A DNA stretch of 64,000 nucleotides from Eucommia ulmoides (Eukaryota; Streptophyta; Magnoliopsida; Garryales; Eucommiaceae). Where the stretch lies: NCBI GenBank assembly GCA_016647705.1, contig CM028333.1:27192743-27256742 (forward strand), written 5' to 3'. The position numbers and the translations under genes were made by a program. The notes under the pieces are model-generated. The model did not search any database, had not been told where the DNA came from, and saw only the letters and a list, made by a program, of their open reading frames with translations. Positions 21,251 to 33,138 of this stretch are shown in pieces; position 1 is the first letter of the stretch, and the number at the start of each line of letters is the position of its first letter.

Positions 21251-23966
21251 TCAACCACTTAGGAAAGTGCAGTACAGAAATACCATGGGGTGGCAGAACC
21301 TAAACCCATTTATGCACGCTTGAAACACGATGAATATTCTCTTGAAATGTCATCTGTCCGTATAGTATTCTAATGCAACATGACTGCCTGGATTTGTCTC
21401 CTTACATTTCTTAACGTATTATCTTAATTGGTCGTAAGATGATGAGTAATCCCCGAAGACATTATTCCTAGCCTTTTCTACCTGTATCCACGCATTCTGG
21501 TATGATATTTCTAGGTCATACTATTTCCTAAAATTGTCAACAACATCCATCAGGCGAGTTTTTGGGTTGGCGCGCACCTCATCAACTAAACACGCCGAAA
21601 TAATGGCTGAACTCAATCGTTTGTTCTTGTTTGTGCGAAACACAGCTCCGCGTGTGTGTTATTTTACCAAATTTCAAATATAAAAGATATTGTTTTCACT
21701 CCTTACCCATCCATGCACGAACCACGGGCAATTTCGTTTTTCCCACAGCGAGCATGCAGCCGTCACCCGTGTTTTGTCGCTCCTAAGATAACAAAAATTA
21801 AACCCCACGTCTACTTTACTTCCCCCCCCCCCCCCCCCGAATTTCTGCCCCTCTTCTTGAATACCATTAGCCCACGTAGCGGAAAGTAGCATTTTGTCAT
21901 TGTTTAACTATAACATACTACTGTAGTTGCCTATATAATTCATTTCACCGTCACTGTCGCCATTAACACAATTAGTTGTAGGTACATTTGCACATGACGA
22001 AGCACCCGTAGATCTACTCAAATCATTCACCATTTTTTGTACACACCTCCATAAAATCAATCTTTATGTGGCCAACCAACAAAAACATTACGTCATAATT
22101 GTTCTGACAGGGAGTAAGTATGACAACTCAAACTTGGCATATCATAGATCTAACCATTTATTTATTATTTTTCGATCAACTCGCCAAATTGTTTCACTGT
22201 TCATCCTCACAACTGTTGTCACATTCTCGTATTTGCACATTAATGCAATAGATGACGTCATTTCTGTGAATATCAATCATGTGAATTATTACTTGTGTTA
22301 AATAATGTGATGCAATATAATGTAACATTGTCCAATATGTGTTAAATATAATATTATTCCATTATATGAAAACATTGTGGTATATTCATGTAGAATATAA
22401 TCAACTACATAATGTGATTGTGTGAATGTTGAATATAACATTATTGTTTCTCATCTAATTACCGATTTGATGTGATTATGTTGAATATAACACTCTTTGT
22501 CCGACCAAAAATACTGGGATTACGTGATCGTGTTGAATATAACCTCAATATACTATGTGATCATGTGAATGTTGAATGTAGCACTATTGTTATTATAAAA
22601 AATAACATAACTCATCATCTAACAAAGCTAATACAGATGTTGAATATAACATGTTAATTCACATGAACTGCACTAGATGGATACAATTCATACATATGTC
22701 GCAGAGAAACAAATTGATATTGATTCAAACATCAGTGTGAATGTTGAACGAAATAAATGAAAATGTATCAAAAAGTATGAATTCCTTCATGTATTACACT
22801 CATTTTATGCAAAAAATAGGAAATTTTGAGGAAATCTATCTTAATGCATTTGATCGAATCTTCAAAATTGAATCATTTGCCATTAATTGATGCGCGATTT
22901 CAACAATACACATCAAGAACCTGATTTCCTCTTACCTAATTTGGTGTGTATCTAAATTTCTATTTTCGATGATCGCAAAATGCTCAACCAATATATCGGC
23001 GATGTCTCTGCTCTCTCTTGAATTTGAAATCTTGAAAAACCCTTACGAATGCAACTTACTCTGATTTTTGAATGAATGTACTGTTACAAAAGGAAACTCA
23101 GAGCTAAATAAGGAAGACTTCATAGCGCGAATCACACAGAGGTAAATCTGTAATCTCGTCGTCAGTTGTTTTTGGAAACGGGAGTTATCGGTTCATGAAA
23201 TCGACGGAGGGTGAGTTCTTGGTTTGAGATAAATTAAGTGGGTTTAATCGGTGCACAATAACTTTTTTTTAGGCTTAATCGATAATTTTCACATAAATTT
23301 ATTCGACTACATAACAAATTTATTGGACTACATAAACATGTAGAGGGGTTAAAAGGTAATTTGCCCTATTCAAAATGAGAAAGTTCTTGCCCATAACGCA
23401 CTTATGCGTTATATGCCAATTAATCGCACCAAATACTTTAGATGAGTTGTTTGTGAGTTTATCATGCATTTGTGTTCTTTCGAGGAACGGTAGTTACTTG
23501 GAGAATCTTATAACTGATTAATTCATTCAAAGTGGATGCTGAAAGGGCTGAAGTCCCGTCATTTCATCAATGAAAACTGAAACAACTAAATTCAAAATAA
23601 ATTTTCCAAACTTTCTTATATTGATATCTTCTATCTCACGGCGCATCAACGATTGTGATGTTGAAGTGTCAACCTTTGAAATTCTCCTTCTGAAATAATT
23701 GTTGTATTTGGCAGATAATATATGTTTTTCACTATCTTTCTTTCATGTTTCAGATTTTGAAGGAGTGGTTTGCAGCTTAGTTTTTGCTACTGGAATGTGC
23801 TTTGAATAACAGTGGGGTGCCAACATGGATATTAAGCAGATTTTTTTTTTCCAGCTAAGATGGATATAATGATGTTGTGTAGCGTTTTTCGGAAGCCTGT
23901 GGGACACTGAAGTGAATGATGGTTATTATATCCTGATGGTTATCAAATCCAGTCTTCTACATGGTT
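21251..23966. other. No intact gene; motif cluster, homopolymer run and old fragments
   Basis: Contains a C16 run (about 21823-21838) and a CG-richer patch at 21590-21900. The right motif cluster lies at 22320-22655. A minus-strand leader-like region lies near 22860-23060 (an AAGGGTTTTTCAAGATTTC stretch when read on minus). ATAACGCA...TGCGTTAT at about 23393-23412 is a small palindrome. Reading frames are short and patternless. Confidence 0.35.
22320..22655. repeat. Dispersed motif, right cluster
   Basis: TGTTGAATATAACA or close variants at about 22427, 22479, 22531, 22569 and 22639, with a diverged copy near 22338. The spacing of about 40-70 bp resembles a decayed tandem array. Confidence 0.6.
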
Positions 23967-24800
23967 ATGTGTTAAGACAAAAATAATTTTTAGACTATTT
24001 TAAATATAATCATTTCTGTGATTTAATTATTTATTGATATATGTTTATATATCAATTCATTATTTTTAGTGAGAAGACAAACGTGAAATATTGATTTGGT
24101 AAAAATCATTATGATATGAATGTGAAATTGTCTTTCAAAATAGTCCTATGAAGTTGATTGAAATATGTAAAATGGGTAATTTCACATTGGTTGATAAAAA
24201 ACACTTAACTACTTTTATAACCCATTTTGGATTGCGGACCCAGGTCGGGTCGTGAGTTTGGGATTAGACTTGGGTTGATTCAAATAGATAGAATTCTTTC
24301 TAAAATTTTCTTTAAATTGATTCTAGTAATTTTTCTAACCAAACAAGACTTATTTTTTCATATTTGTAACTCATTTTTTTATAGGGAGTTACACGTGATT
24401 AATTTTTAGTAGTTTTAAAGTGTTCTTCGTGGCTTTAAAGTAAGATTTTTGGTGTGTTGGAGTTACTCATTTGGTACTCTATAAATAGAGAGATTTGCAT
24501 TCTCGTTTAGTCATGAGAACTTAGTACATCTTGCACTACACATACATTTTGAGACTATGTTAGGTTATTCTTGAGAAATAGTTCAACACTTGTTTTGTTC
24601 GCCATATATTTTGATTTCTAGTGCTAGTATTGAAGGATTATGATCGTTATATCCTGATAAGCAAACGCCTGAATAACCGTAAACACATGAGTGGAGGCGA
24701 ACTTGCTTTAAGAAAATATCGTCCAACAATGGTCTCGATCAGTATAAATTTTTCATATTGTCATCGACTGTAAAGAATTGTAAGTATAACTTTTTTTATT
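23967..24800 (+). mobile_element. Possible copia-like LTR fragment
   Basis: The stretch TGTTAAGACAAAAATAAT ... with a strong TATA box (CTCTATAAATAGAGAG, about 24477-24492) and a downstream CTTGAGAAATAGTTC / AGTGCTAGTATTGAAGG region looks like U3-R-U5 without coding DNA. No matching partner or target duplication was found in the window, so a cellular promoter cannot be excluded. Confidence 0.3.
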
Positions 24801-26019
24801 TACTAATTTCATGTATTTTAATTTATTATTGAAAAATATAATTTTGTAACTTTTATTAATTTTCTAGAATATTAGTTTACATAATCTGGAATATTTACTG
24901 TCGTATGTATGTATTAGGTTTATGATTATTTGTTGCAAACTACTTATATTTTGTACTATTTGATAGAAGTTATATTCAACAACAAATTTCCTAAGAGTTG
25001 AATTTTATTGTTTATGAGTATTATTTTATCATAAATAAATTTGTGACATAATTAGAAATCTTTATTAAAAATAATATTAATTAGTATTTAATTATATTAA
25101 TTTAAATTAGTATTTTCACCATAATTTTCAACAATTTTAAAGCAAATTTTCGTGGTGTTATTATTAATTGATACATGCCAAGATGATATATGTGGTGAAA
25201 AATATTTCTTAATATATGCGTCTTGTTGACACATGGCATGGTAAATATTTTATGTTGAAATTTTAATATGAACATTTTATGCTTATTCTAGTGCATTAAA
25301 TTATTATTATTCTTGATTTGAAGAACATATTTTTATACGTTTGACATATCTATTGCGTGATTATATTTTGATGATTCACGAAATATTAGTCCTTTGTTTT
25401 ATTTATAAATTGAGTCAACTGTGAATCAAAATTGGACGCCAAAAGGTTAGTGGTTGGAGTACCAGATGAAGTATTCATTGATATTTCATGATATGAATGA
25501 AAAAAGGTTCAATTGAACTAATTTTGAGAAATGACAATAAAAAATATATTATTTCTGTAACAATAATGGATCTTGTTGAATCCTATGTCAAGATGCTCTA
25601 CGTAGATTGTCACTACGGTAGCAGTTTGAAAATACGGAGTTTTTCAACGCGTGTTATATGTTTTGATAAGACTAAATAATATAGTTTATGTATTATATAG
25701 TTTTAGTATCAAAATAGAGTTGTGATTTTTGTTGTAAAATAAATATAAAACAAAAGTGAGGATAAACACTATTTATTGGAAGAAGTCCTAAGACAACAAA
25801 GTAAAATGTTGAAAAATGACAAAAAAAAACGAAATTAATGTGATTTAAGCCTTAGTCTTGGAGAAAAGGAAAATTTGAATAAAATATTATGTGATTTAAT
25901 AATAAAAAAATAAATTAAAGAAGTGTTTTAATAAATTAATTTGTACTAATAGAAGAGACAAAAAAATGAGATTTAATTGTTTCGTTAAAAAGTGACTCAA
26001 TAAAATGTAATGGAAATAA
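24801..26019. other. AT-rich spacer, no gene seen
   Basis: Very AT-rich. A 60-codon open frame at 25497-25679 has mixed composition but no recognisable motif, and is most likely chance. Confidence 0.4.
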
Positions 26020-27896
26020 AATTTTCAAGTTTTGGGTGTTCAAAATGCCCAAATGGGGTCCAATTGGCATGAAACACTAGGGATAGCGCTCCTCCAGGCA
26101 TTAAGACTTGTAGGAATGAATATTAATTTAGATAATCAGTTTAGAATTAATTTTTTTAAAAAAATTGAACACTTAAAGACGTTAAAAAGGGGGTCGGGTG
26201 TCCAAAAACCCAAACGGTGTCCGATTGGCACGAAGCTCAAGTGTTAGTGTCACCCCGGCAATTATGTGATGTAGTAAGAAATGGAATCGAATTTGGATAA
26301 GCAATTTCGAATTTGTGCAAAAAAATAAAATTTGAACACTCAAAAAAGTTAAAAGGGGGTCGGGTGTCCAAAACACCCAAACAGGTTCTGATTGGCACAA
26401 AAATCGAGGTTCAGTGTCTCCCTAGACATTAAATCTTGTATGAAGAAATGTAATTTGAGCAAATAAAATAGAATTTGAACACTTAAAGAAGTTAAAATGG
26501 GGTCGAGAGTCCAAAACGGCCGAACGGGGTCCGATTGGCAAGAAACTCGAGGGCTAGTGCTGCATCAGCTATTAATATTTGTTGGAAGACACAAAATTAA
26601 ATTTAGATATGTGGTATGCAAAAAAATGCAATTTGAAACTCAAACAGGGTCTGATTGGTGCGAAACTCGAGGTTTAGTGTCGCCCCAACCATTAGGATTA
26701 TTACGAAGAAACAAAAATGAATTTAGATAAACGGTTTAGAATTTAGGCAAAAAAAATAATAGAAGTTGAACACTTAAAGAAGTTAAAAACGGGTCGGGTG
26801 TCCTAAATGCACAAACGAGGTCCAATTGGTGAGACACTTGAGGGTTAGTGCTGCTAGGGCCATTAAGACTAGTAGAAATAAACAAAATTGAATTTGGATA
26901 AGCAGGTTATAATTTATGCAAAAAAATATAATTTAATCATTTAAAGAAGTTAAAAAGCGGTCGATTGTCCAAAACGTCCAAATGGGTTCCAATTGGCATA
27001 GAGCTTAAGGGTTAGTGTCACCCTAACCATTAAGATTAGTACAAAGAAAGAGAATTTAATTTGGATAAGTGTTTTAGAATTTAAGCAAATAAATTTAATT
27101 TGAACACTTAAAGAAGTTAAAAACGGGTTGAATGTCCAAAACAGCTAAACGGGGTTTGATTGGCGCGAAACTCAGGGGTCAGTATTACTCCGGCCATTGA
27201 AACTTGTAAGAATAAATGGAATTGAATTTGGAAAAGAGATTTGTAATTTATGTTAAAAAAAAAAAAAGAGCACTTAACGAAGTTCAAAAGGGTCGAGTGC
27301 CCAACACATCCAAACGGAGTCCGATAAGTGCAAAAAATGAGTGTTGTTGTTGCCCCATCCATTAAGACTTGTTGGAAGAAACATAATTGAATTTGGATAA
27401 GCGGTTTAGAATTTATGAAAAAAAAAAATAGAATTTGAACACTTGAAGAAGTTGAAAAGGGGTCGGGAGTCTAAAACGGCCAAACGGGGTCTGATCGGTG
27501 CAATACTCGGGGTTTAACGCCCTCTTGACCATTAGGATGTGTATGATGAAACGGAAATGAATTTAGATCAGTGGTTTAGAATTCATCTAAAAGAAATAAA
27601 ATTCGAAAACTAAGAAGGGGTTGGATGTCCAAAATAACCAAACGAGGACTGATTGGCACAAAACTCGAGGGTTAGTGTCGCCTTGTCCATTAAGATATGT
27701 AGTAAAAAATGAAAATAAATTTAGATAAGTGATTTACAAGTTAGGTAGCAAAATAGAATTTGAACATTTAAAGAAGTTAAAACGGGGTTGAGTGTCCAAA
27801 ACGCACAAACGAGGTCTGATTGATGCAAAACTTGAGGGTTGGTTTTTCCCCATCCATTATGACATTTAAGAAGAAACAGAAATAAATCTAGATAAT
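26020..27896 (+). repeat. ~166-bp tandem array I (about 11 monomers)
   Basis: Each monomer has a GAACACTTAAAGAAGTT block, GGGGTCGGGTGTCCAAAA, CCCAAACGGGGTCCGATTGG, a GAAACTCGAGGGTTAGTG block, CCATTAAGACTTGTAGGAAG, and GGATAAGCGGTTTAGAAT. The GTTAAAA-GGGTC junction recurs at about 26187, 26350, 26490, 26780, 26950, 27116, 27282, 27450, 27616 and 27777, giving 160-170 bp. Copies are diverged. Frames inside are artefacts. Confidence 0.9.
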
Positions 27897-27942
27897 TGAC
27901 GCACCCTGATTTTCTAAAAAGGTTTAAGAATATGAAATATTA
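27897..27942 (+). mobile_element. Tat/Ogre-like LTR fragment, left piece
   Basis: The array ends abruptly at TGACGCACCCTGATTTTCT, an LTR-like start. The piece continues at 31613 after the Harbinger insertion. Confidence 0.5.
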
Positions 27943-28479
27943 GGTTGCATTTGGGTAAGGGAATTGTAAAATTATGGAATTTTAAAATCCCGTCATTTAC
28001 AAATCTCATTGTTTTGATCAATTAGACAACATTACCCATCAAAGAACAAAAAACCATTACAAATCAAAATAGGAAATCAAAATCAAAACCAAGAACAAAT
28101 TCAAGAATAAATTCAAGAACAAATTCGAAACAGGAAATCAAAATCAAAACTAGAGAGATCTTCTGTAAGACCCCGACTTTTGACCTACATAAAATTCAAG
28201 TCGCGTTTTAATATTTCAAAAAAAAAAAAATAATAATAATAAAAATATACCGGGGTAGATTTCGATATTTATTTTATGAATTGAAATTTTAGGGGGTTGT
28301 ATTGAAATTTTGTATAAACATTAAAACATAGTTTGGGTTTAATTGCTACCCAACATAATATAAGGGGAGGTTTGTGTAATATTATAAAAATATCTTTATT
28401 TTATTTATAGAGAGAGAGATTGGGAGTTGGTGAAGTGATAAGGGGGTGCCATGGGATTTGTCCGGCCGGTGAGCACATG

Positions 28480-28531
<52 letters not shown>

Positions 28532-29107
28532 AGAGAGTCGAAGAGAAGGGAAGAGAAGGAAGAGAGAGAGAGGTGGGGTCAGCAGTTTGGTTCGCCGGTA
28601 GGGGGTGCTGCTGCTGCTGTGTGTGTGTGTCCCTGTTTCTCTGTTTCTGTTGGGGGGATGAGGTATGTGCCGTGTGTGTATGTGTTGTTCCATTTTCCGG
28701 CAGTCTGTATTGTGTGTATATGCTTTGTTTTGCCTACAGCGAGTCGTCACCGTCCGTCCGTCATGGGTGCTGTTGTGTATGTGTGTGTGCTGCGTGCATG
28801 TGTGGGGGGTGTATTTCTTCATTTTTTTGGCCGTGCAGGTGTGTATGTGTGTTTTCTGGTTCAGGTTGGTGCTGCCGTCGGGGTGTGTGTGTATTTGATC
28901 GAACATGTGTGTGTGTGTGTGTGCTCCGAATCGGTTGTTCTTGGTGCGTGCGTGAGCTACTGTATGTGTATGTGTGTTTTTGTGTGTATGTGTGGGTGAT
29001 CATTGCAATTGGTGGTGGTAACTGCCGGAGTTAGTGAGGAGAGAGAGAGTGGTCGGGTGGAAAATTGACAAAACAGAGCAGAAGGGAGGAGGAGCGTTTG
29101 CTTAAGC

Positions 29108-29255
29108 AGTGGAAAGTTCGCCTAGGCGGTGGTAAATTAGTGTGTAGAATGAGAGAAAGTTCGCCTAGGCGGTGGGCCGTCAATGTGTAACTCAGAATTG
29201 TAAAAGAGCTCGTTCGCCTAGGCGGTGGATCATCCGCTTAGGCGGTGGGCAGCAG
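29108..29255 (+). repeat. Cluster of CCTAGG-centred palindromic words
   Basis: TTCGCCTAGGCGGTGG or one-base variants occur about four times (near 29119, 29160, 29212 and 29232), plus a diverged TTGCTTAAGCAGTGG at 29098. CGCCTAGGCG is a perfect palindrome. The cluster lies inside the solo LTR. Confidence 0.6.
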
Positions 29256-30044
29256 TAAGCAAAAATCAAGGAATTTGTGTTGAGGTCGACAACTGATTGG
29301 GAGTGGGTAACGTTTCTCGTTAAAATTACATGATTTATTAATTTAATTACTAGAGTCGAAGTCGTCGAAATGATGAAAAACAAATAATGAGATCGTTTAT
29401 AGGAACAAAGTTTATATAAAGTAAACCGTAACAGAACGATGTTAACTAAATGATAATATTCCTAAAGAAAATGCGGGAAATAGGAAAATTTCGGAAATGA
29501 GGATTTCATAGCATGGTTAGATTATTTCTATATAAAATATTAATTTAGGTTCTGTCATATATAGGTTCACATTTATCAGAAGTTCAGTAACGGATGGTCG
29601 GTGGAGTTTTCGAGAGCAGAATATCAGGTGAGTGTACTGTCTTCTTGTCAAACTATTTTTTTATATATACATATAATGAAATCTGTGTTTACTCCCACTG
29701 TATGATTTCAAAATGATAATGGATCAAACAGATTTTTGAAGTGAGTTGGTGGAATGAATTTTTGGGGAAATTGTATTGGTTTCTGAAAAGAAGGATATTT
29801 AATAATTTTCGTTGGATTTTGGGTGAGTTGGCTGAAATGGATTTCGTTAAAATATGGTGGTTTTAAAAGATGATAGAAAATATTTGGTTTTCATAAAAAT
29901 AGAGAGGGGGAAAATGGTTGTGTTAAAATTAGACGGTTTTCAATCAAAAGTGAAAAATATGATTTTCGGATTTAAAAGTTGGTTTTGCGAAAAAGAGATG
30001 GACATTGGTGATTTTGACGGTATTGATGAGGTGATGATTTATAT

Positions 30045-30290
30045 TATGATTTGTCCAGAGGGTGGTCCGGCAGATGGATATTTATTTGTGATTTGGTGAT
30101 GATATTATTGAGTTGACTATGCCATAGTTTATGATGTCCTATCCGGAGGGTGATCCGGCAGGTGGTGATTCATATTATGGTCTATCCGGAGGGTGGTCTG
30201 GCAAATGGATATTTATTATGGTGATTGATATTATGTGATGATTTATATTATTGGCCTCCGGAGACGTTCGGTAGGCGGTGATTTGCGCAG
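30045..30290 (+). repeat. LTR sub-repeats (TCCGGAGGGTGGTCCGGCAG-type)
   Basis: Three to four copies at about 30055, 30140, 30187 and 30255, spaced roughly 50-85 bp. The related LTR at 61912 carries ACTCCGCCGAAGCGGATAA copies at the corresponding place. Confidence 0.6.
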
Positions 30291-31612
30291 TTAGGTCCGC
30301 TAGGAAGGTATATCCTATGGATGGTTACGGTACCGTTACAACTCCCGATCGTGAGGTTAAACGATCACTATGGCTAGCCGGTGATGTGGTGATGTGGTGT
30401 TTTTAATTTAGTATTTGATGATTTATTATATATATGGTGATTGGTCTTATTTTATACTGGATGGGTTTGAATGAAACTTATTTATATCGCTTTATTTTCA
30501 CTGCTTATATACTGGAGATTTTACCAACTGTGTGGTGTTTATATATTTACGCTTGATCCATTTAAATGTTGTATTATTTAGAAGGTATTATTATTATTAT
30601 GTAGAAAATGATTTTTACTAAGAAGACAGTACACTCGCAGGTGAAACAGCTAGGAGTTGGTCCCCTACTGGTACTAGGTAGAGCTATGTGATGGAGTCAT
30701 ATGGACGATTGAGAGAAGCTGTCAAAGGCGAACCTATAAAAGGTTTATGGATAAATACTTTTAGTTAGGAAAATTTTTGGGACGGGTGTGTCTCCCATAG
30801 ATGTTTGTATTATTAAGTTTGTGTATATTATCATTCATTAGTTTATTTGGGTTTTTGGTGATGTCATGTTGTAGTCACGCCAGCCTTGGGATGACGGGTG
30901 TCCGGGATGGGTTGTGACATCTTCGCCGTCATCGTCATCGTTCGCCATTGTTCGATTTCAATTTCGAAAATGAAATAGAGATTTCGAACCCTATTTCGAA
31001 ATCGATTTCGTTTTTTGAAATCGTACCTGTTGTTCGATTTCGATTTCGAAAATAAAATCGAAATCAATCGAAACCCTTTCGACTTGGTTTCGATTGATTT
31101 CGATTTCTTTTTCGAAATCGAAATCGAATAACATGTTCGATTTCAAAGTCAACTTAGTTTCGATTGATTTCAATTTTCTTTTTCGAAATCAATCAACCTT
31201 ATTTTGATTTCGAACTCAACAGACGAAGAGGACAGAAGACGACGAATCGAAACCCTTTCAATGAGGACATACGAAGATCGGCGACAAAAATGGAGAAGAC
31301 AACGACGAAGAAGATGACAATAACGAAGATGAACGATGACGACGAAGATGTAGACGACGATCAACGAAGAAGACAGCGAAGAAGACGACGAACGAATAAG
31401 CGACTAAGATGGAGATGAGGAAGAAAGAATTTGGAAAATGCAAGCTCTCATGAAAGGATTTCAAAATCCTTCATTTCACTCCGAAAAAGATTTGACAAAT
31501 CCTACCCTCCTAAAACCCAAACAAACCCAAATAAGGGATTTGCCAGAAGATGATTTTAAAATCCTCTAAACAAATGAAATCTTTCCTAGAAATTCCTTAC
31601 CCAAACACAACC

Positions 31613-32180
31613 TTAAGGCATAAACGAGAAGGGTTTTTTAAAGCGGCGGTTTTCTCAAAAAATACTTAGACCATTTTAAAAATAAGGGGTCACCACCTAG
31701 CATTGGGTTTAATTGGTGTTCTAGGTTACCGGATTTTTTGAAAAACAATTTAAAAGACGTAAGTAAATTTGACTGCAAAACCACGGTCAAATCAAATATT
31801 CATTTAAAGAGTTCGGAGGTCAATTACGCTCGGGGAAGGTGTTAAGCACCCCAACACGTCCGTCCGAAAACAGTACCTTCTGTCCAATTGAATCCAATTA
31901 GTTTAAGTCCGAATGTTTTATTTTATTTTAGAAATCTTTTCCTTCTTATGAACTCTTTTTGATATTTTCTAACTTAAGATGAGATTTTTCTTTGGTATTT
32001 TTAGAATATTTCCCCGGTATGACCTCTTATAAAATAGTAAAAGATTTGACAAGGATGATGTCCGGGGGTAATTTTAAATATGTTTCCGATGAACTTTTTT
32101 AATTTAAGTGGACAAATCGATCTAAGTGAATTAGGAATGTATGAAATATGAAAGCAAATGCAAAACTATCATGATAAAAA
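31613..32180 (+). mobile_element. Tat/Ogre-like LTR fragment, right piece
   Basis: Contains GGGGTCACCACCTAGCATT and CGCTCGGGGAAGGTGTTAAG ... CACCCC. These words recur in LTRs of the large Tat/Ogre Ty3/gypsy lineage (recognised from memory). With 27897-27942 it forms one ~615-bp piece inside the tandem array. Such elements carry tandem repeats next to the 3' LTR, which fits the flanking arrays. Confidence 0.55.
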
Positions 32181-32184
32181 CCTA

Positions 32185-32597
32185 TTTTTTTATTTATGCA
32201 GAAAAATAAAATTTGAACATTTAAAGAAGTTAAAAAGGGGTCGGGCGTCCAAAAAGCCCAATCGAGTTCCGATTGGTACAAAACTTGAGGGTTAGTGCCT
32301 TCATGTTCATTAAGACTTGTAGGAAGAAACGAAAATGACTTTGGATAAGCGGTTTAGAATTTATGCAAATAAATAGGATTTAAACACTAAAAGAAGTTAA
32401 AAAGGGGTCGGGTGTCCACAACAGCCAAATGGGGTCCGATAGATGCGAAACTCGAGGGTTAGTGTCACCTCAGTCATTAATACACCTAGGAAGAAACGGA
32501 ATTGAATTTGGATAAGCAGTTTAGAATTTATCAGGAAAAAAAAAATAAAAAATTGAACACAAAAATAAGTTAAAAAAAGGGGTCGGATGTCCAAACC
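32185..32597 (+). repeat. ~166-bp tandem array II (about 2.5 monomers)
   Basis: Same monomer as array I, resuming right after the LTR piece and breaking off at about 32597 where exon-like DNA begins. Confidence 0.85.
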
Positions 32598-32629
32598 GGG
32601 TTGGCAATGACTGATTATTTTGGTTTCAG

Positions 32630-33138
32630 TATGGCTTCACAAAACGAGAACAGAAGTGTCTTTGCAAAGCTGTGCAAGGGCGAGAAGAACTTGAGTAGCC
32701 TGCATCTAATTGTTTGTCTCTAATTTCTCATATAACAGAACATATGCATAAGCTGGCATCTATAAATGCATTATTTAATGCCTGCAATGCTGTAAAATTT
32801 CACCGTGGCTACCACTATTCTGGTACAAACTCCTTACCTCTGTTTTCAATTCTTTGCCATTTAGTCATCTAGCACCTAATTTTTATAATCTGTGTGTGTG
32901 TTTCAGGTGACTCCCAAATTGATGCTCACTCTAGTAGATCTCTCATTTCCTCTTGCATCATCTGATCTGGGGGCAGAAGTCCTTGAAGATGCATGTGAAA
33001 AATTGTTGCAAATTCAGAAAAGAATAGAAGAAGTTGCAGCAGTTGGTCAGGACACGAATTCACTCGATGATGAAGGTTTCAATATTGAAACAGCTCTAGA
33101 CAGTTGCATATTGAGGCTCATATCATCCTGCCGCAATG
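32630..33138 (+). pseudogene. Three exon-like fragments, unidentified gene
   Basis: Fragments with splice-like borders: 32630-32695 (after TTTCAG; YGFTKREQKCLCKAVQGREE, then TAG); about 32755-32822 (LASINALFNACNAVKFHRGY, donor GTACAA); and 32907-33138 (after GTTTCAG; VTPKLMLTLVDLSFP, VLEDACEKLLQIQKRIEEVA and TALDSCILRLISSCRNG, donor-like GTTAGG). The last is a clean, helix-rich, 77-codon frame. The phases of fragments two and three do not join, and fragment one ends in a stop. I do not recognise the protein. It abuts the satellite array on its left, so it is probably the 3' or middle part of a gene cut by insertion. Confidence 0.45.

Larger units (their letters stand above)
28164..30919 (+). 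mobile_element. Solo LTR, Ty3/gypsy-like, 2.76 kb, with TCTTC target duplication
   Basis: Starts TGTAAGACCCCGAC and ends GGGATGGGTTGTGACA, with TCTTC outside both ends (28159-28163, 30920-30924). The 5' third holds (TA)n, (GA)n and (GT)n tracts and a CCGG-rich segment that leave long open frames of no coding value. The middle has repeated CGCCTAGGCGGTGG palindromes. The last third has TCCGGAGGGTGGTCCGGCAG sub-repeats and a conserved block (30618-30690, AGACAGTACACTCGCAGG). A second member is at 61912-64000, reversed. With no internal region left, this is a solo LTR. Confidence 0.85.
27943..31612. mobile_element. PIF/Harbinger-type element (909 bp) carrying a nested solo LTR
   Basis: Ends are GGTTGCATTTGGGTAAGG and, in reverse complement, GGTTGTGTTTGGGTAAGG, flanked by TTA on both sides (27940-27942, 31613-31615), the classic Harbinger duplication. 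Removing the nested LTR and its 5-bp duplication leaves 909 bp. The interior right of the LTR is a mix of TTTCGATTTCGAAATC-type low-complexity sequence (30940-31190) and GAC/GAAGAC-rich sequence (31220-31420). No transposase is encoded, so it was moved in trans. Confidence 0.8.

Noticed and set aside
26020-27896. CRISPR-like or centromeric array
   Set aside because: Monomers are ~166 bp, contiguous and diverged, with no short repeat-unique spacer pattern. The blocks are short and tied to an LTR fragment, so a centromere cannot be claimed from this window.
28420-29034. 204-codon Cys/Val-rich protein
   Set aside because: The frame runs through (TA)n, (GA)n and (GT)n tracts inside a solo LTR. 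Several frames on both strands are open for the same reason.
31164-31464. Acidic/basic repeat ORFs
   Set aside because: Generated by GAAGAC/GACGAA low-complexity sequence in the Harbinger element.
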